Shown here one piece after another: positions 1 to 11,592 of a stretch of 64,000 nucleotides of DNA. A program made the position numbers and the translations under genes. Origin of the DNA: Zeimonas sediminis (GTDB lineage: Bacteria > Pseudomonadota > Gammaproteobacteria > Burkholderiales > Burkholderiaceae_E); NCBI RefSeq assembly GCF_023721795.1, contig NZ_JAMQYE010000001.1, positions 992,001-1,056,000 of the forward strand, in the 5' to 3' direction. The notes under the pieces were generated by a model. It ran no database searches. It was not told the DNA's origin and saw only the letters and a program-made list of their open reading frames with translations. Position 1 is the first letter of the stretch. Each line of letters opens with the position of its first letter.

Positions 1-1098
1 AAGGTTCGCCAGGTCGGCGCCCGAGAAGCCCGGGGTGCCGCGCGCGATCACGTCGGCGCGCACGTCGGAGCCCATCGGCACCTTGCGCATGTGCACGTTG
101 AGGATCTGCTCGCGGCCGCGGATGTCCGGCAGCGGCACGACCACCTGGCGGTCGAAGCGGCCCGGGCGCAGCAGCGCCGGGTCGAGGACGTCGGGGCGGT
201 TGGTCGCGGCGATCACGATGATGCCCTGGCCGGTCTCGAAACCGTCCATCTCGACCAGCAGCTGGTTCAGCGTCTGCTCGCGCTCGTCGTTGCCGCCGCC
301 CAGGCCGGCGCCGCGCTGGCGGCCGACCGCATCGATCTCGTCGATGAACAGGATGCAGGGCGCGTGCTTCTTGGCGTTCTCGAACATGTCGCGAACACGG
401 GCGGCGCCCACGCCGACGAACATCTCGACGAAGTCGGAGCCCGAGATCGAGAAGAACGGCACCTTGGCCTCGCCGGCGATCGCCTTGGCGAGCAGGGTCT
501 TCCCGGTGCCGGGCGAGCCGACCATCAGCACGCCGCGCGGAATGCGCCCGCCGAGCTTCTGGAACTTGGACGGATCGCGAAGGAACTCGACCAGTTCCTG
601 GACCTCTTCCTTGGCCTCGTCGCAGCCGGCCACGTCGGCGAAGGTGATGTTGTTGTTGCTCTCGTCGAGCATCCGGGCCTTCGACTTGCCGAACGAGAAC
701 GCGCCGCCGCGCCCGCCACCCTGCATCTGCCGCATGAAGAACACCCAGACGCCGATCAGCAGCAGCATCGGGAACCAGGACACGAAGATGTTGAGCAGCA
801 GCGACTGCTCCTCCTCGGGCCGCACGTTGACCTGGACGCCGTACTTCATCAGGTCGCCGACCATCCAGATGTCGTTCGGCGCGTTGACGGTGACCGGCCG
901 GCCATCCTTCGTGCGGGCGCGCAGGGTCTTGCCGTCGACGACGACGCTGTCGATGCGGCCGTCCTTGGCCTCGGCCATGAACTGCGAATACGGCATGTCG
1001 CCGCTGCGCGTCTGCCTCGTGTCGAACTGCTTGAACACGGAGAACAGCACCAGCGCTATGACCAGCCAGACCGCAGCCTTGGAGAACGCGTTGTTCAC
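1..1098 (-). CDS. ftsH: FtsH AAA+ membrane zinc metalloprotease, N-terminal 366 residues (cut by window edge)
   Basis: Degrades misfolded and regulatory membrane and cytosolic proteins at the inner membrane. The reading frame runs off the left edge, so the zinc site (HExxH) is not visible. Seen: a first membrane helix near residues 8-23, a periplasmic domain, a second helix near 103-121, Walker A GSPGTGKT at 194-201 (Ser where Pro is usual), Walker B FIDEID at 251-256, and an intact AAA arginine-finger region near the cut end. The start is GTG with AAGGAG six bases upstream (1105-1110), and the N-terminus matches betaproteobacterial FtsH. It lies downstream of rlmE on the same strand, the conserved rlmE-ftsH order. 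Confidence 0.97.
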   Translation of the reverse strand, partial: MNNAFSKAAVWLVIALVLFSVFKQFDTRQTRSGDMPYSQFMAEAKDGRIDSVVVDGKTLRARTKDGRPVTVNAPNDIWMVGDLMKYGVQVNVRPEEEQSLLLNIFVSWFPMLLLIGVWVFFMRQMQGGGRGGAFSFGKSKARMLDESNNNITFADVAGCDEAKEEVQELVEFLRDPSKFQKLGGRIPRGVLMVGSPGTGKTLLAKAIAGEAKVPFFSISGSDFVEMFVGVGAARVRDMFENAKKHAPCILFIDEIDAVGRQRGAGLGGGNDEREQTLNQLLVEMDGFETGQGIIVIAATNRPDVLDPALLRPGRFDRQVVVPLPDIRGREQILNVHMRKVPMGSDVRADVIARGTPGFSGADLANL

Positions 1099-1113
1099 TA
1101 ACCACTCCTTATC

Positions 1114-1147
1114 GGGGCCCAGGGCCCTCTCAGGGCCTTCCAGGGCC
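1114..1147. repeat. Short GGGCC-rich direct repeats in the ftsH leader
   Basis: Copies of CAGGGCC start at 1120, 1131 and 1141, with a related GGGGCCC at 1114. They lie between the rlmE stop and the ftsH start. The spacing of 10-11 bases is about one helical turn. The repeats can fold with themselves and could influence ftsH leader structure. No function can be assigned from sequence. Confidence 0.35.
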
Positions 1148-1308
1148 CGCCAGCACGCCTCGATTCTACGCCGATTGGCCGGCACGCCGGCCCGATCCCT
1201 TTCTGGGTCAGCGGCACGCCCGTCGCCTTTCAGCGGCCTCCGATCGATCGGCCCGCCAGGCGCCCGGTTCGGCGGCCGGCGACGGGCCGGCCAGCCCCGC
1301 CGCCCGGT

Positions 1309-1983
1309 TCAGTCGTCCGCCACCGGCTCGATCGGCCCGGCCTGCTTGAGCCCCCTGCCCAGCAGGTAGGTCTCGGCCGACTTGTCGCGCGAGGCCTTCG
1401 GCTTGCGGCTCGCCACCTTCACGAAGGTCTTCCTGAACAGCTCGACGAGCTGGCTGTAGCCGCTGCCGTGGAAGCACTTGACCAGCAGCGCGCCTTCGGG
1501 CCTGAGATGCTCGCCGGCGAATTCGACTGCCAGCTCGATCAGGTCGGCCATTCGCGCGGCATCCGCCATCGCGACACCGCTCAAGTTGGGGGCCATGTCT
1601 GAAACCACAAGATCGGCCTTGCGCCCGCCGAGCGCCGCCTCGAGCCGCGCCAGCACCGCGTCGTCGCGGAAGTCCCCCTGGATGAATTCGACCGACTCGA
1701 TCGGCTCCATGGGCAGCAGGTCGAGCGCGACGATCCGCCCGTCGATCCCGCCGCCGTCGGCGGCCGGCCTCGCGAGCCGCTCGCGCAGCACCTGGCTCCA
1801 GGCGCCGGGTGCCGACCCCAGGTCGACGACCGTCATGCCGCGCCGCAACAGCTTGTCCTGGTCGAGGATCTCGATCAGCTTGAAGGCCGCGCGCGAGCGA
1901 TACTGGTGCTTCTGCGCGAGCTTCACGTACGGATCGTTGATATGCTGCGCGAGCCAGGCGCGATCGACCTTGCGTTTCTTCAT
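1309..1983 (-). CDS. rlmE: 23S rRNA (uridine-2552 2'-O) methyltransferase RlmE/FtsJ
   Basis: Methylates the 2'-OH of U2552 in the A-loop of 23S rRNA at a late step of 50S assembly, using S-adenosylmethionine. The 224-residue product has the usual family length. Seen: the N-terminal YRSRAAFKL motif with the conserved Lys, the SAM-binding [12 protein letters not shown] motif, [11 protein letters not shown] with the catalytic Asp, and LLVKCFHG with the catalytic Lys. I chose the ATG at 1983 because it gives the family N-terminus; an open frame continues upstream but lies antisense to yhbY. It is upstream of ftsH and only 15 bases from the divergent yhbY start. Confidence 0.97.
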   Translation of the reverse strand: MKKRKVDRAWLAQHINDPYVKLAQKHQYRSRAAFKLIEILDQDKLLRRGMTVVDLGSAPGAWSQVLRERLARPAADGGGIDGRIVALDLLPMEPIESVEFIQGDFRDDAVLARLEAALGGRKADLVVSDMAPNLSGVAMADAARMADLIELAVEFAGEHLRPEGALLVKCFHGSGYSQLVELFRKTFVKVASRKPKASRDKSAETYLLGRGLKQAGPIEPVADD

Positions 1984-1998
1984 GAGACCACCGAGAAC

Positions 1999-2676
1999 AT
2001 GACATCCGACCCGAATTCCGCGGCCGCCCGTCGCCCCGCGCCCGAACTGAGCCCCGCCGAGCGCAAGGCGCTGCGGGCCCAGGCCCACCACCTCGACCCG
2101 GTCGTGGCGGTCGGCGACGCGGGCCTGACGCCCGGCGTGCTGGCCGAGACCGGCCGTGCGCTGGCGGCCCACGGCCTGATCAAGATCCGCGTGCACGGCG
2201 ACGACCGCGAGCGCCGGCTGGCCATTCTGGACGAAATCTGCGCCAGCCTGGGCTGCGCGCCGGTGCAGACGATCGGCAAGCTGCTGGTCGTGTGGCGCGA
2301 GAAACCCGAGACCGGCACCGGCGGCGATGCGGGCACCGCGCGCCGTCGCGCAGGCCGGCAGACCAAGAAGGCCGCCGGCTCGGGCCAGAAGGCCTCGGCC
2401 GCGAAGCGCAAGCCCGCCGCGAAGGCGCCTTCGCGGGCCAGGCCCGCCACGGCCGGCGCCTCGCCGGCGCGCAAGGCTCCCGGAACCGGGCCGGCACGCC
2501 AGGCCGCTGGCGCTTCGCCCGCGCGCAAGGCCCCGGCCGCCACGTCCGGCGGCACCGGCGCCCGAAAGCCGGCCGCCAAGGCCGCCACCGGCGGCGCGCG
2601 CAAGCCGGCAGCCGCCGGCCTCACTCGTAGCGCACGTCCAGGATCTGGTACTCGCGCACGCCGCCGGGCGCCTTGA
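1999..2676 (+). CDS. yhbY: YhbY-type CRM-domain RNA-binding protein with a long basic tail
   Basis: YhbY proteins associate with pre-50S ribosomal particles. Residues 15-105 form the CRM domain (start [20 protein letters not shown], then [10 protein letters not shown] and the HELIKIRV-like [12 protein letters not shown]). From about residue 110 to 225 the protein is a low-complexity tail rich in Ala, Lys, Arg and Pro with recurring ARKAP-type units. E. coli YhbY is only about 97 residues, so the tail is an addition of more than 110 residues. The last 56 bases overlap the convergent greA 3' end. The ATG at 1999 begins right after the divergent rlmE start. The pairing rlmE/yhbY is common in proteobacteria. 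Confidence 0.9.
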   Translation: MTSDPNSAAARRPAPELSPAERKALRAQAHHLDPVVAVGDAGLTPGVLAETGRALAAHGLIKIRVHGDDRERRLAILDEICASLGCAPVQTIGKLLVVWREKPETGTGGDAGTARRRAGRQTKKAAGSGQKASAAKRKPAAKAPSRARPATAGASPARKAPGTGPARQAAGASPARKAPAATSGGTGARKPAAKAATGGARKPAAAGLTRSARPGSGTRARRRAP

Positions 2677-3097
2677 CCTCGGCCACGTCGTCGGCGCTCT
2701 TTCCGATCAGCGCGCGCGCGATCGGGCTGGAAACCGAGATCCGGCCGGCCTTGATGTCGGCCTCGTCGTCGCCGACGATCTGGTAGGTCACGGTATCGCC
2801 GGACTCCATGTCCTCGAGGTCCACGGTCGCGCCGAACACGACGCGACCGTCGGCGTCGAGCTCGGCCGGGTCGATGACCTGGGCGTTGCCCAGCTTGGCC
2901 TCGATCTCGGCGATCCGGCCCTCCACGAAGGCCTGCCGCTCGCGCGCGGCGTCGTATTCGGCGTTCTCCGACAGGTCCCCTTGCGCGCGGGCCTCGGCGA
3001 TCGCGTTGATCACCGCCGGCCGCTCCACCGACTTGAGCCTCTGGAGCTCTTCCTTGAGCAACTCCGCGCCGCGGCGCGTGAGCGGAATCGTCGCCAT
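2621..3097 (-). CDS. greA: Transcription elongation factor GreA
   Basis: Stimulates transcript cleavage by stalled RNA polymerase. The product has 158 residues, the same as E. coli GreA. Seen: the N-terminal coiled coil with the acidic tip motif [12 protein letters not shown], where the Asp and Glu act in the polymerase secondary channel, and a C-terminal FKBP-like domain ending in DVRYE. Start ATG at 3097 with GAGGGGA a few bases upstream. It follows carB on the same strand after 86 bases that contain a strong hairpin. The 3' end overlaps convergent yhbY by 56 bases. Confidence 0.98.
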   Translation of the reverse strand: MATIPLTRRGAELLKEELQRLKSVERPAVINAIAEARAQGDLSENAEYDAARERQAFVEGRIAEIEAKLGNAQVIDPAELDADGRVVFGATVDLEDMESGDTVTYQIVGDDEADIKAGRISVSSPIARALIGKSADDVAEVKAPGGVREYQILDVRYE

Positions 3098-3120
3098 TTG
3101 AAATCCCCTCAAAAGAATTC

Positions 3121-3150
3121 GGACCGCGGGCCCTCGCAGGCCCGCGGTCC
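3121..3150 (-). terminator. Strong hairpin between carB and greA
   Basis: A 12-base-pair perfect inverted repeat (GGACCGCGGGCC / GGCCCGCGGTCC) with a six-base loop lies between the carB stop and greA start. Read on the minus strand it is followed by GAATTCTTTT, a weak T-tract, so it may be a leaky terminator or attenuator that separates greA from carAB transcription. It could also stabilise the upstream mRNA. Confidence 0.6.
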
Positions 3151-3183
3151 GATCGAATTGCCCCGATTGTAACGCCAAGCGGC

Positions 3184-6405
<3,222 letters not shown>

Positions 6406-6444
6406 GTTGCCTCGGTATTCAATGCTGTTCGTGGGCCGCGCCGT

Positions 6445-7692
6445 TCAGGCCCGTGTGCCGGACGACTGCTTCGCCCGGTCCTGCGCGCCCTCGCCCTGCT
6501 TGCCCTGCTCCATCAGCTCGATGAAGCGGTCGAACAGGTAGTGGATGTCCTGCGGCCCGGGGCTGGCCTCGGGGTGGCCCTGGAAGCAGAAGGCCGGCCG
6601 GTCGGTGCGCTCGAGGCCCTGGATCGAGCCGTCGAACAGCGACACGTGGGTGACCCGCAGATTGGCCGGCATGCTCGACGCATCGACCGCGAAGCCGTGG
6701 TTCTGGCTGGTGATGTGCACCTTGCCGCTGTCCAGGTCGCGCACCGGATGGTTGGCGCCGTGATGGCCGAACTTCATCTTCATCGTGCGCGCGCCCGAGG
6801 CCAGGCCCATGATCTGGTGGCCGAGGCAGATGCCGAAGGTGGGCAGCCCGCGCTCGATCAGCTCGCGGCTGGCGGCGATCGCGTAGTCGCAGGGTTCGGG
6901 ATCGCCGGGGCCGTTCGACAGGAAGATGCCGTCGGGCTGGTGGGCCAGCGCGTCGGCCGCGCTGGCCTGCGCCGGCAGCACGATCAGCTCGCAGCCGCGG
7001 TCGGCCAGCAGCCGCAGGATGTTGCGCTTGACGCCGAAGTCGAACACGACGACCTTGAAGCGGCGCGTGGGGGACGACACGAAGCCGGTGCCCAGCCGCC
7101 AGGAGCCCTCGGTCCAGTTGTAGGGCTCGGTGGTGGACACCACCTTGGCCAGGTCCATGCCCGCCAGGCCCGGGAAGGCGCGGGCCGCCGCGATCGCCGC
7201 CTGCTCGTCGATCGTGTCGCCGGGCCGGGCGGCCGCCACCAGGCAGCCGTTCTGCGCGCCCTTGTCGCGCAGCAGCCGGGTGAGCTTACGGGTGTCGATG
7301 CCGGCGATCCCGGGAACGCCCTGGGCGACCAGGTAGTCGGTCAGCGTGCCGGTGCTGCGCCAGTTCGACAGCCGCGGCGGCACGTCCTTCACGATCAGGG
7401 CCGCCGCGTGAACCCTCGCCGCCTCGACGTCCTCGTCGTTGACCCCGTAGTTGCCGATGTGCGGATAGGTCAGCGTGACCAGCTGCCGGCAGTAGCTCGG
7501 GTCGGTGAGGATCTCCTGGTAGCCGGTCATCGCCGTGTTGAACACGACTTCACCGACCGCCTGCACCGGCGCGCCGATCGAACGGCCACGGAACACGGTG
7601 CCGTCGGCCAGGGCCAGCAGGGCGGGAGCGGACTCGGGGATGAGACCCGCGCCGTCGGGCCGGGCGGGGTCGTTCTTCAGGTCGGGTGACAA
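6445..7692 (-). CDS. carA: Carbamoyl-phosphate synthase small (glutaminase) subunit
   Basis: Class I glutamine amidotransferase subunit that feeds ammonia to CarB. Seen: the N-terminal CPSase domain ([13 protein letters not shown]), the nucleophile motif GICLGHQ, and the His/Glu motif GHPEASPG. No ATG or GTG exists near the expected N-terminus. I chose TTG at 7692 because AGGAG lies six bases upstream (7699-7703); another TTG at 7698 touches that AGGAG and is less likely. Either choice gives about 25 residues before the conserved ALLALADG segment, a longer N-terminus than most homologues. Confidence 0.96.
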   Translation of the reverse strand: MSPDLKNDPARPDGAGLIPESAPALLALADGTVFRGRSIGAPVQAVGEVVFNTAMTGYQEILTDPSYCRQLVTLTYPHIGNYGVNDEDVEAARVHAAALIVKDVPPRLSNWRSTGTLTDYLVAQGVPGIAGIDTRKLTRLLRDKGAQNGCLVAAARPGDTIDEQAAIAAARAFPGLAGMDLAKVVSTTEPYNWTEGSWRLGTGFVSSPTRRFKVVVFDFGVKRNILRLLADRGCELIVLPAQASAADALAHQPDGIFLSNGPGDPEPCDYAIAASRELIERGLPTFGICLGHQIMGLASGARTMKMKFGHHGANHPVRDLDSGKVHITSQNHGFAVDASSMPANLRVTHVSLFDGSIQGLERTDRPAFCFQGHPEASPGPQDIHYLFDRFIELMEQGKQGEGAQDRAKQSSGTRA

Positions 7693-7859
7693 CGGCAACT
7701 CCTGGGGCGGAATTCACCGGCGCACCCCTCGTCCGACCAACCCGATCGACATCGGTACCCCGGCCATGCGGCGTCGGTCGACGTCGGGCGGAGCGGGTCG
7801 GCGGAGTGTGAAATGACTGGAGGCAGGCGCTAGCCGGTGGGCATCGGTTAAACCTTCGA

Positions 7860-7865
7860 ATTATA
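7860..7865 (-). promoter_or_regulatory. Candidate carAB -10 element
   Basis: A perfect TATAAT on the minus strand, in an otherwise extremely GC-rich stretch, lies about 170 bases upstream of the carA start. No -35 close to TTGACA is present at 16-18 bases, so the promoter would be of the extended or activator-dependent kind, if real. Confidence 0.4.
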
Positions 7866-7951
7866 TCACCCGCGGGACCCTTCCCCGGGGCGCGCCGCCG
7901 CCGCCGCCCGCCGCGCCGCCTTGTCGCGCGCCCCCCGCGGCGGGCCCTGGC

Positions 7952-7987
7952 TCACCGCTTCGGTGCGGCAACGCACCATCGACGCGC
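7952..7987 (+). promoter_or_regulatory. Two NtrC-like enhancer sites
   Basis: The NtrC consensus is GCACC-N5-GGTGC. Site 1 (7952-7966) reads TCACC-GCTTC-GGTGC, nine of ten conserved positions. Site 2 (7973-7987) has a perfect left half GCACC, then ATCGA and a poor right half CGCGC. Their centres are 21 bases apart, two helical turns. They sit about 75-100 bases upstream of the predicted sigma-54 start, a normal enhancer distance. The match is by eye only. Confidence 0.45.
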
Positions 7988-8029
7988 GATCGATCCGTTC
8001 CGACCCGGTTCCGACGGCCCTTTTCCGCA

Positions 8030-8044
8030 TGGCACAAATGTTGC
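8030..8044 (+). promoter_or_regulatory. Sigma-54 (RpoN) promoter for the ABC importer/allophanate hydrolase operon
   Basis: TGGCAC at 8030-8035 and TTGC at 8041-8044 give the invariant GG-N10-GC spacing of -24/-12 promoters (consensus TGGCACG-N4-TTGCW). Transcription would start near 8056, about 46 bases before the start codon at 8102. No convincing sigma-70 pair was found in the same region. The NtrC-like sites upstream support nitrogen control. Confidence 0.65.
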
Positions 8045-8050
8045 GTACCG

Positions 8051-8063
8051 GTCTGTATACCGC
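8051..8063 (+). promoter_or_regulatory. Candidate GntR operator at the transcription start
   Basis: GTCTGTATACCGC contains the self-complementary core GTATAC (8055-8060). FadR/VanR-type GntR regulators commonly bind short palindromes with a central GTATAC or similar. It overlaps the predicted sigma-54 start, so a bound repressor could block initiation. The GntR gene at 15197 ends the same operon. Single copy, so the evidence is weak. Confidence 0.35.
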
Positions 8064-8101
8064 CCTGGATGCGGTCGACCGCTCAACCGAAAGGAGTAGA
8101 G

Positions 8102-9715
8102 ATGAAACGTCGCGACCTGCTGAAGTCTTCGGGCGCCCTGCTGGGCGCTGCCGCGTTGCCGATGCTGAAGACCTCGGCCGCCTGGGCCGCTCCGGCCGAC
8201 ACGGCCGTGATCCTGATCGGCAACACGATCAACAGCCTGGACATCCATCGGCCCGGCACCAACCGTCCCAGTTACCAGGTCGCGGTCAACTGCTACGACC
8301 GGCTGGTCACCTTCGGCACGAAGACGCTCGCCGACGGCACGCTGGTCTACGACTACGACACGATCGAGCCCGAGCTGGCAGAGAGCTGGACGATCGCGCC
8401 GGACCGCAAGTCGATCACCTTCAAGCTCAAGCCGACCGCCAAGTTCTGGGACGGCACGCCGGTGACCGCCGAGGACGTCAAGTGGTCCTTCGACCGGGCG
8501 CTCGCGCTGGGCGGCTTTCCGAAGGTGCAGATGGGCGCGGGCGGCTTCGTCGAACCGGCGCAGTTCGTGGTCGTCGATGCGCAGACCTTCCGGATCGACC
8601 TGAAGAAGCCGTCCAAGCTGTCGCTGCCGAACCTCGGCGTGCCGGTGGCGGTGATCATCAACTCGAAAGCGGCGAAGGCGAAGGCCACGGCCAGCGACCC
8701 CTGGGCCGCGGAGTTCCTGCACAAGACCCCGCTGGGCAGCGGCGCCTACAAGGTCGAGCGCTGGGACTCCGGCCAGCAGCTGGTCTACGTGCGCAACGAC
8801 GACTGGGTCGGCGGACCCAAGCCGGCCCTTCGCCGCGTGATCATCCGCGAGGTGCCCTCGCTCGCCACGCGGCGCGCGCTGATCGAGCGCGGCGACGTCC
8901 ACCTGTCCTTCCAGATCCCGAACAAGGACGCGCAGGAACTGACTGCCAACAAGAAGGTCAAGGTGGTCGGCGCGCCGATCGACAACTGCATCTACGTCGC
9001 CTGCCTGAACCAGAACTTCGAGCCCTTCCGCGACGCGAAGGTGCGACAGGCGATCGCCCACGCGATCCCGTACGAGCAGATCCACAAGCAGGCCGCCTAC
9101 GGGCGCGGCGTGCCGATGTGGGGCGGCAAGTCGGCGAAGCCGACCGAGGCGGTCTGGCCGCAGCCCTTCCCGTACACGACCGACCTCGACAAGGCGAAGG
9201 CCCTGCTCGCGCAGTCGGGCTTCGCCAAGGGATTCGAGGTCCCTCTGTCCTACGACCTGGGCGAGGCCGACTGGGGCGAGCCGGCGGCGCTGCTGATCCA
9301 GGAGAGCCTCGGCAAGATCGGCATCAAGGTCACGCTCGACAAGATCCCCGGCGCGAACTGGCGCACCGTGGCGCTGGTCGAGAAGAAGCTGCCCTTCCTT
9401 CTTGAGAACTTCGGCGGCTGGCTGAACACGCCCTGCTACTACTTCTACTGGGCCTACATCAAGGGCAACCTGTTCAACGCGTCGAACTACGACGACGCGC
9501 AGGTCAAGGCGCTGGTCGAAGAGACGCTGCACATGGAGAAGTCGGACCCCGCCTACGCGCCGAAGATCCTGCAGCTGATCGAGAAGGCCTTCGTAGACCT
9601 GCCGCGCATCCCGCTGTGGCAGCCCACGCTCGAGTCCGCGATGAGCCCGGCGCTGGGAGGCTACGAGACCTGGTTCCATCGCCAGGTGGATGCCCGCTCG
9701 ATGAAGCTCTCCTGA
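8102..9715 (+). CDS. ABC transporter periplasmic substrate-binding protein, peptide/nickel (SBP_bac_5) family
   Basis: Binds the solute in the periplasm and delivers it to the two permeases encoded next. 537 residues. Seen: a signal peptide with a twin-Arg-like MKRRDLLKSSG start and a hydrophobic stretch ending near AWAAPA (residue 30), followed by the family signature WDGTPVTAEDVKWSFDRAL. The ATG at 8102 has AAAGGAG five to six bases upstream; an in-frame upstream ATG lacks this. First gene of a five- or six-gene operon that includes allophanate hydrolase. The substrate cannot be read from sequence; family members bind peptides but also opines, nickel and other small compounds. Confidence 0.93.
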   Translation: MKRRDLLKSSGALLGAAALPMLKTSAAWAAPADTAVILIGNTINSLDIHRPGTNRPSYQVAVNCYDRLVTFGTKTLADGTLVYDYDTIEPELAESWTIAPDRKSITFKLKPTAKFWDGTPVTAEDVKWSFDRALALGGFPKVQMGAGGFVEPAQFVVVDAQTFRIDLKKPSKLSLPNLGVPVAVIINSKAAKAKATASDPWAAEFLHKTPLGSGAYKVERWDSGQQLVYVRNDDWVGGPKPALRRVIIREVPSLATRRALIERGDVHLSFQIPNKDAQELTANKKVKVVGAPIDNCIYVACLNQNFEPFRDAKVRQAIAHAIPYEQIHKQAAYGRGVPMWGGKSAKPTEAVWPQPFPYTTDLDKAKALLAQSGFAKGFEVPLSYDLGEADWGEPAALLIQESLGKIGIKVTLDKIPGANWRTVALVEKKLPFLLENFGGWLNTPCYYFYWAYIKGNLFNASNYDDAQVKALVEETLHMEKSDPAYAPKILQLIEKAFVDLPRIPLWQPTLESAMSPALGGYETWFHRQVDARSMKLS

Positions 9716-9724
9716 GCGGGCGCC

Positions 9725-10744
9725 GTGTCGACCTTCGTCGTGATCCTGGGCCGCCTGCTGCAGGCGGTCCCCACGCTGTTCGGCATCGTGGCGGTCGTGT
9801 TCCTGATGACCCGGGCCCTGCCCGGGGATCCGGCGGTCTTCTTCGCCGGTCCGGCCGCCACGCCCGAATCGATCGCCGAGATCCGGGCGCAGCTCGGGCT
9901 GGACCAGAGCCTCGCCACCCAGTTCGTCCAGTACCTGGGCGCGCTGGCGAGCGGCGACCTGGGCCAGTCGCTGTCGACCGGACAGCCGGTGGCCGACGAG
10001 CTGATGCGGCGGCTTCCGGCCTCGCTCGAGCTGACGCTGGTCGCGCTGCTGATCTCGGTGTCGATCGCGGTGCCGCTCGGCGTGCTGGCGGCGGTCCGGC
10101 AGGACAGCTGGATCGACCAGCTCTGCCGCTTCGTCGTGACCGCCGGGGTCAGCCTGCCGACCTTCTTCACCGGCCTTCTGCTGCTCTACGTCTTCTACTT
10201 CCTGCTCGGCATCGCGCCCGCGCCGCTGGGCCGGCTGGACATCCTCTTCGTGCCCCCGCCGCACGTGACCGGCTTCTACCTGGTCGACGGCGCGCTCGCC
10301 GGGCAATGGGACGTGGTCGGATCGGCCGCCGCCCAGATCGCGCTGCCCAGCGTCACGCTCGCGCTGTTCACGCTCGCCCCGCTCGCGCGGATGACGCGGG
10401 CCGCGATGCTGCAGGCGCTCGGCTCCGAATACATCCGCACCGCCCGGGCGGCGGGACTGTCGCGGGCGCGCGTGCTGTTCGTGTACGCCTTCCGCAACGC
10501 GCTGCTGCCGGTCGTGACCACGCTCGGGATGGTGTTCTCTTTCTCGCTCGGCGCGAACGTGCTGGTCGAGAAGGTGTTCAGCTGGCCGGGGATCGGCTCG
10601 TTCGCGATCGAGGCGCTGGTCGTCTCCGACTACGCCGCGGTGCAGGGCTTCGTGCTGTCGATGGCGGTGCTGTTCGTGCTGCTCAACCTGTGCGTGGACC
10701 TGCTCTACACGCTGATCGACCCGAGGGTGCGACTCGATGCCTGA
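9725..10744 (+). CDS. ABC transporter permease, DppB-like
   Basis: Inner-membrane channel subunit of the importer. 339 residues with an N-terminal helix, the family motif ALPGDPAVFF after it, about six membrane segments, and the cytoplasmic EAA loop (EYIRTARAAGLSRARVLF) that contacts the ATPase. GTG start nine bases after the binding-protein stop, without a strong ribosome site, consistent with translational coupling. Overlaps the next permease by eight bases. Confidence 0.94.
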   Translation: MSTFVVILGRLLQAVPTLFGIVAVVFLMTRALPGDPAVFFAGPAATPESIAEIRAQLGLDQSLATQFVQYLGALASGDLGQSLSTGQPVADELMRRLPASLELTLVALLISVSIAVPLGVLAAVRQDSWIDQLCRFVVTAGVSLPTFFTGLLLLYVFYFLLGIAPAPLGRLDILFVPPPHVTGFYLVDGALAGQWDVVGSAAAQIALPSVTLALFTLAPLARMTRAAMLQALGSEYIRTARAAGLSRARVLFVYAFRNALLPVVTTLGMVFSFSLGANVLVEKVFSWPGIGSFAIEALVVSDYAAVQGFVLSMAVLFVLLNLCVDLLYTLIDPRVRLDA

Positions 10745-11591
10745 ACGGTTCTCCTGGTGGCGCCACCTGCGCTACGTGATGGCCTCGAACCCGGTCACGA
10801 TGCTGGCCTTCGGCCTGTTCGCGCTGATCGCGATCGTCGCCGTGTTCGGGCCCTGGCTCGCCCCGTACGACCCTCTGGCCTCGTCGCCGGAGAAGGCGCT
10901 GCAGCCGCCGAGCGCCGCGCACTGGTTCGGCACCGACCAGCTGGGCCGCGACGTGCTGTCGCGGGTCATCGTGGCCACCCGGCTCGACCTCGCGATCTCG
11001 CTCAGCGCGGTGGCGATGTCCTTCGTGTTCGGCTCCGCGCTGGGCGCGGTGGCCGGATTCCGGGGCGGCTGGCCCGACCGCGTGCTCGGCCGGATGCTCG
11101 ACACGATCATGGCCTTTCCGCTGTTCGTGCTGGCGATGGGCATCGTGGCGGCCGCGGGCAACTCGGTGCAGAACGTCGTGATCGCCACCGCGATCATCAA
11201 CCTGCCGTTCTACGCGCGGGTCGCCAGGGCCGAGGTCATGGTGCGCCGCGACCTGGCCTGGGTGCAGGCCGCGCGCCTGGCCGGCAACCCGCCGGCGCGC
11301 ATCCTGTTCGGCCGGATCCTGCCGAACGCGCTGCCGCCGATGATGGTGCAGATCTCGCTGAACATGGGCTGGGCGATCCTGAATGCGGCCGGGCTCTCCT
11401 TCATCGGCCTGGGCGTGCAGGCGCCGACCGCCGAGTGGGGAATCATGGTGGCGGAGGGCGCGAGCTACATCGTATCGGGAGAGTGGTGGCTCGCGATGTT
11501 CCCGGGCCTCGCGCTGATGCTCGCGGTCTTCACCTTCAATCTCCTCGGCGACGGTCTGCGCGACCTGGTCGACCCCCAGCGCAGGACCTGA
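10737..11591 (+). CDS. ABC transporter permease, DppC-like
   Basis: Second membrane subunit of the importer. 284 residues. Seen: the N-terminal helix followed by the DppC-family motif HWFGTDQLGRDVLSRVI, and the EAA loop near VQAARLAGNPPARILFGRI. The start overlaps the end of the first permease by eight bases, and the ATPase gene begins one base after the stop. It should form a heterodimer with the DppB-like protein. Confidence 0.95.
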   Translation: MPERFSWWRHLRYVMASNPVTMLAFGLFALIAIVAVFGPWLAPYDPLASSPEKALQPPSAAHWFGTDQLGRDVLSRVIVATRLDLAISLSAVAMSFVFGSALGAVAGFRGGWPDRVLGRMLDTIMAFPLFVLAMGIVAAAGNSVQNVVIATAIINLPFYARVARAEVMVRRDLAWVQAARLAGNPPARILFGRILPNALPPMMVQISLNMGWAILNAAGLSFIGLGVQAPTAEWGIMVAEGASYIVSGEWWLAMFPGLALMLAVFTFNLLGDGLRDLVDPQRRT

Positions 11592-11592
11592 C

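Larger units (their letters stand above)
7693..8029. other. Intergenic regulatory region between divergent carA and the ABC importer operon
   Basis: About 400 bases separate carA from the binding-protein gene. The left part is the carA leader. A TATAAT hexamer on the minus strand at 7860-7865 is a candidate carA -10, giving a leader of about 150 bases; no good -35 is visible. A GCC-repeat tract lies near 7887-7920. The right part carries NtrC-like sites and a sigma-54 promoter, listed separately. No small open frame with a convincing start was seen. Confidence 0.5.

Noticed and set aside
7866-8101. Guanidine (ykkC-type) riboswitch upstream of the atzF operon
   Set aside because: I looked because allophanate hydrolase and TauABC-like genes are often under this riboswitch, but the conserved ACGR loops and overall fold could not be recognised.
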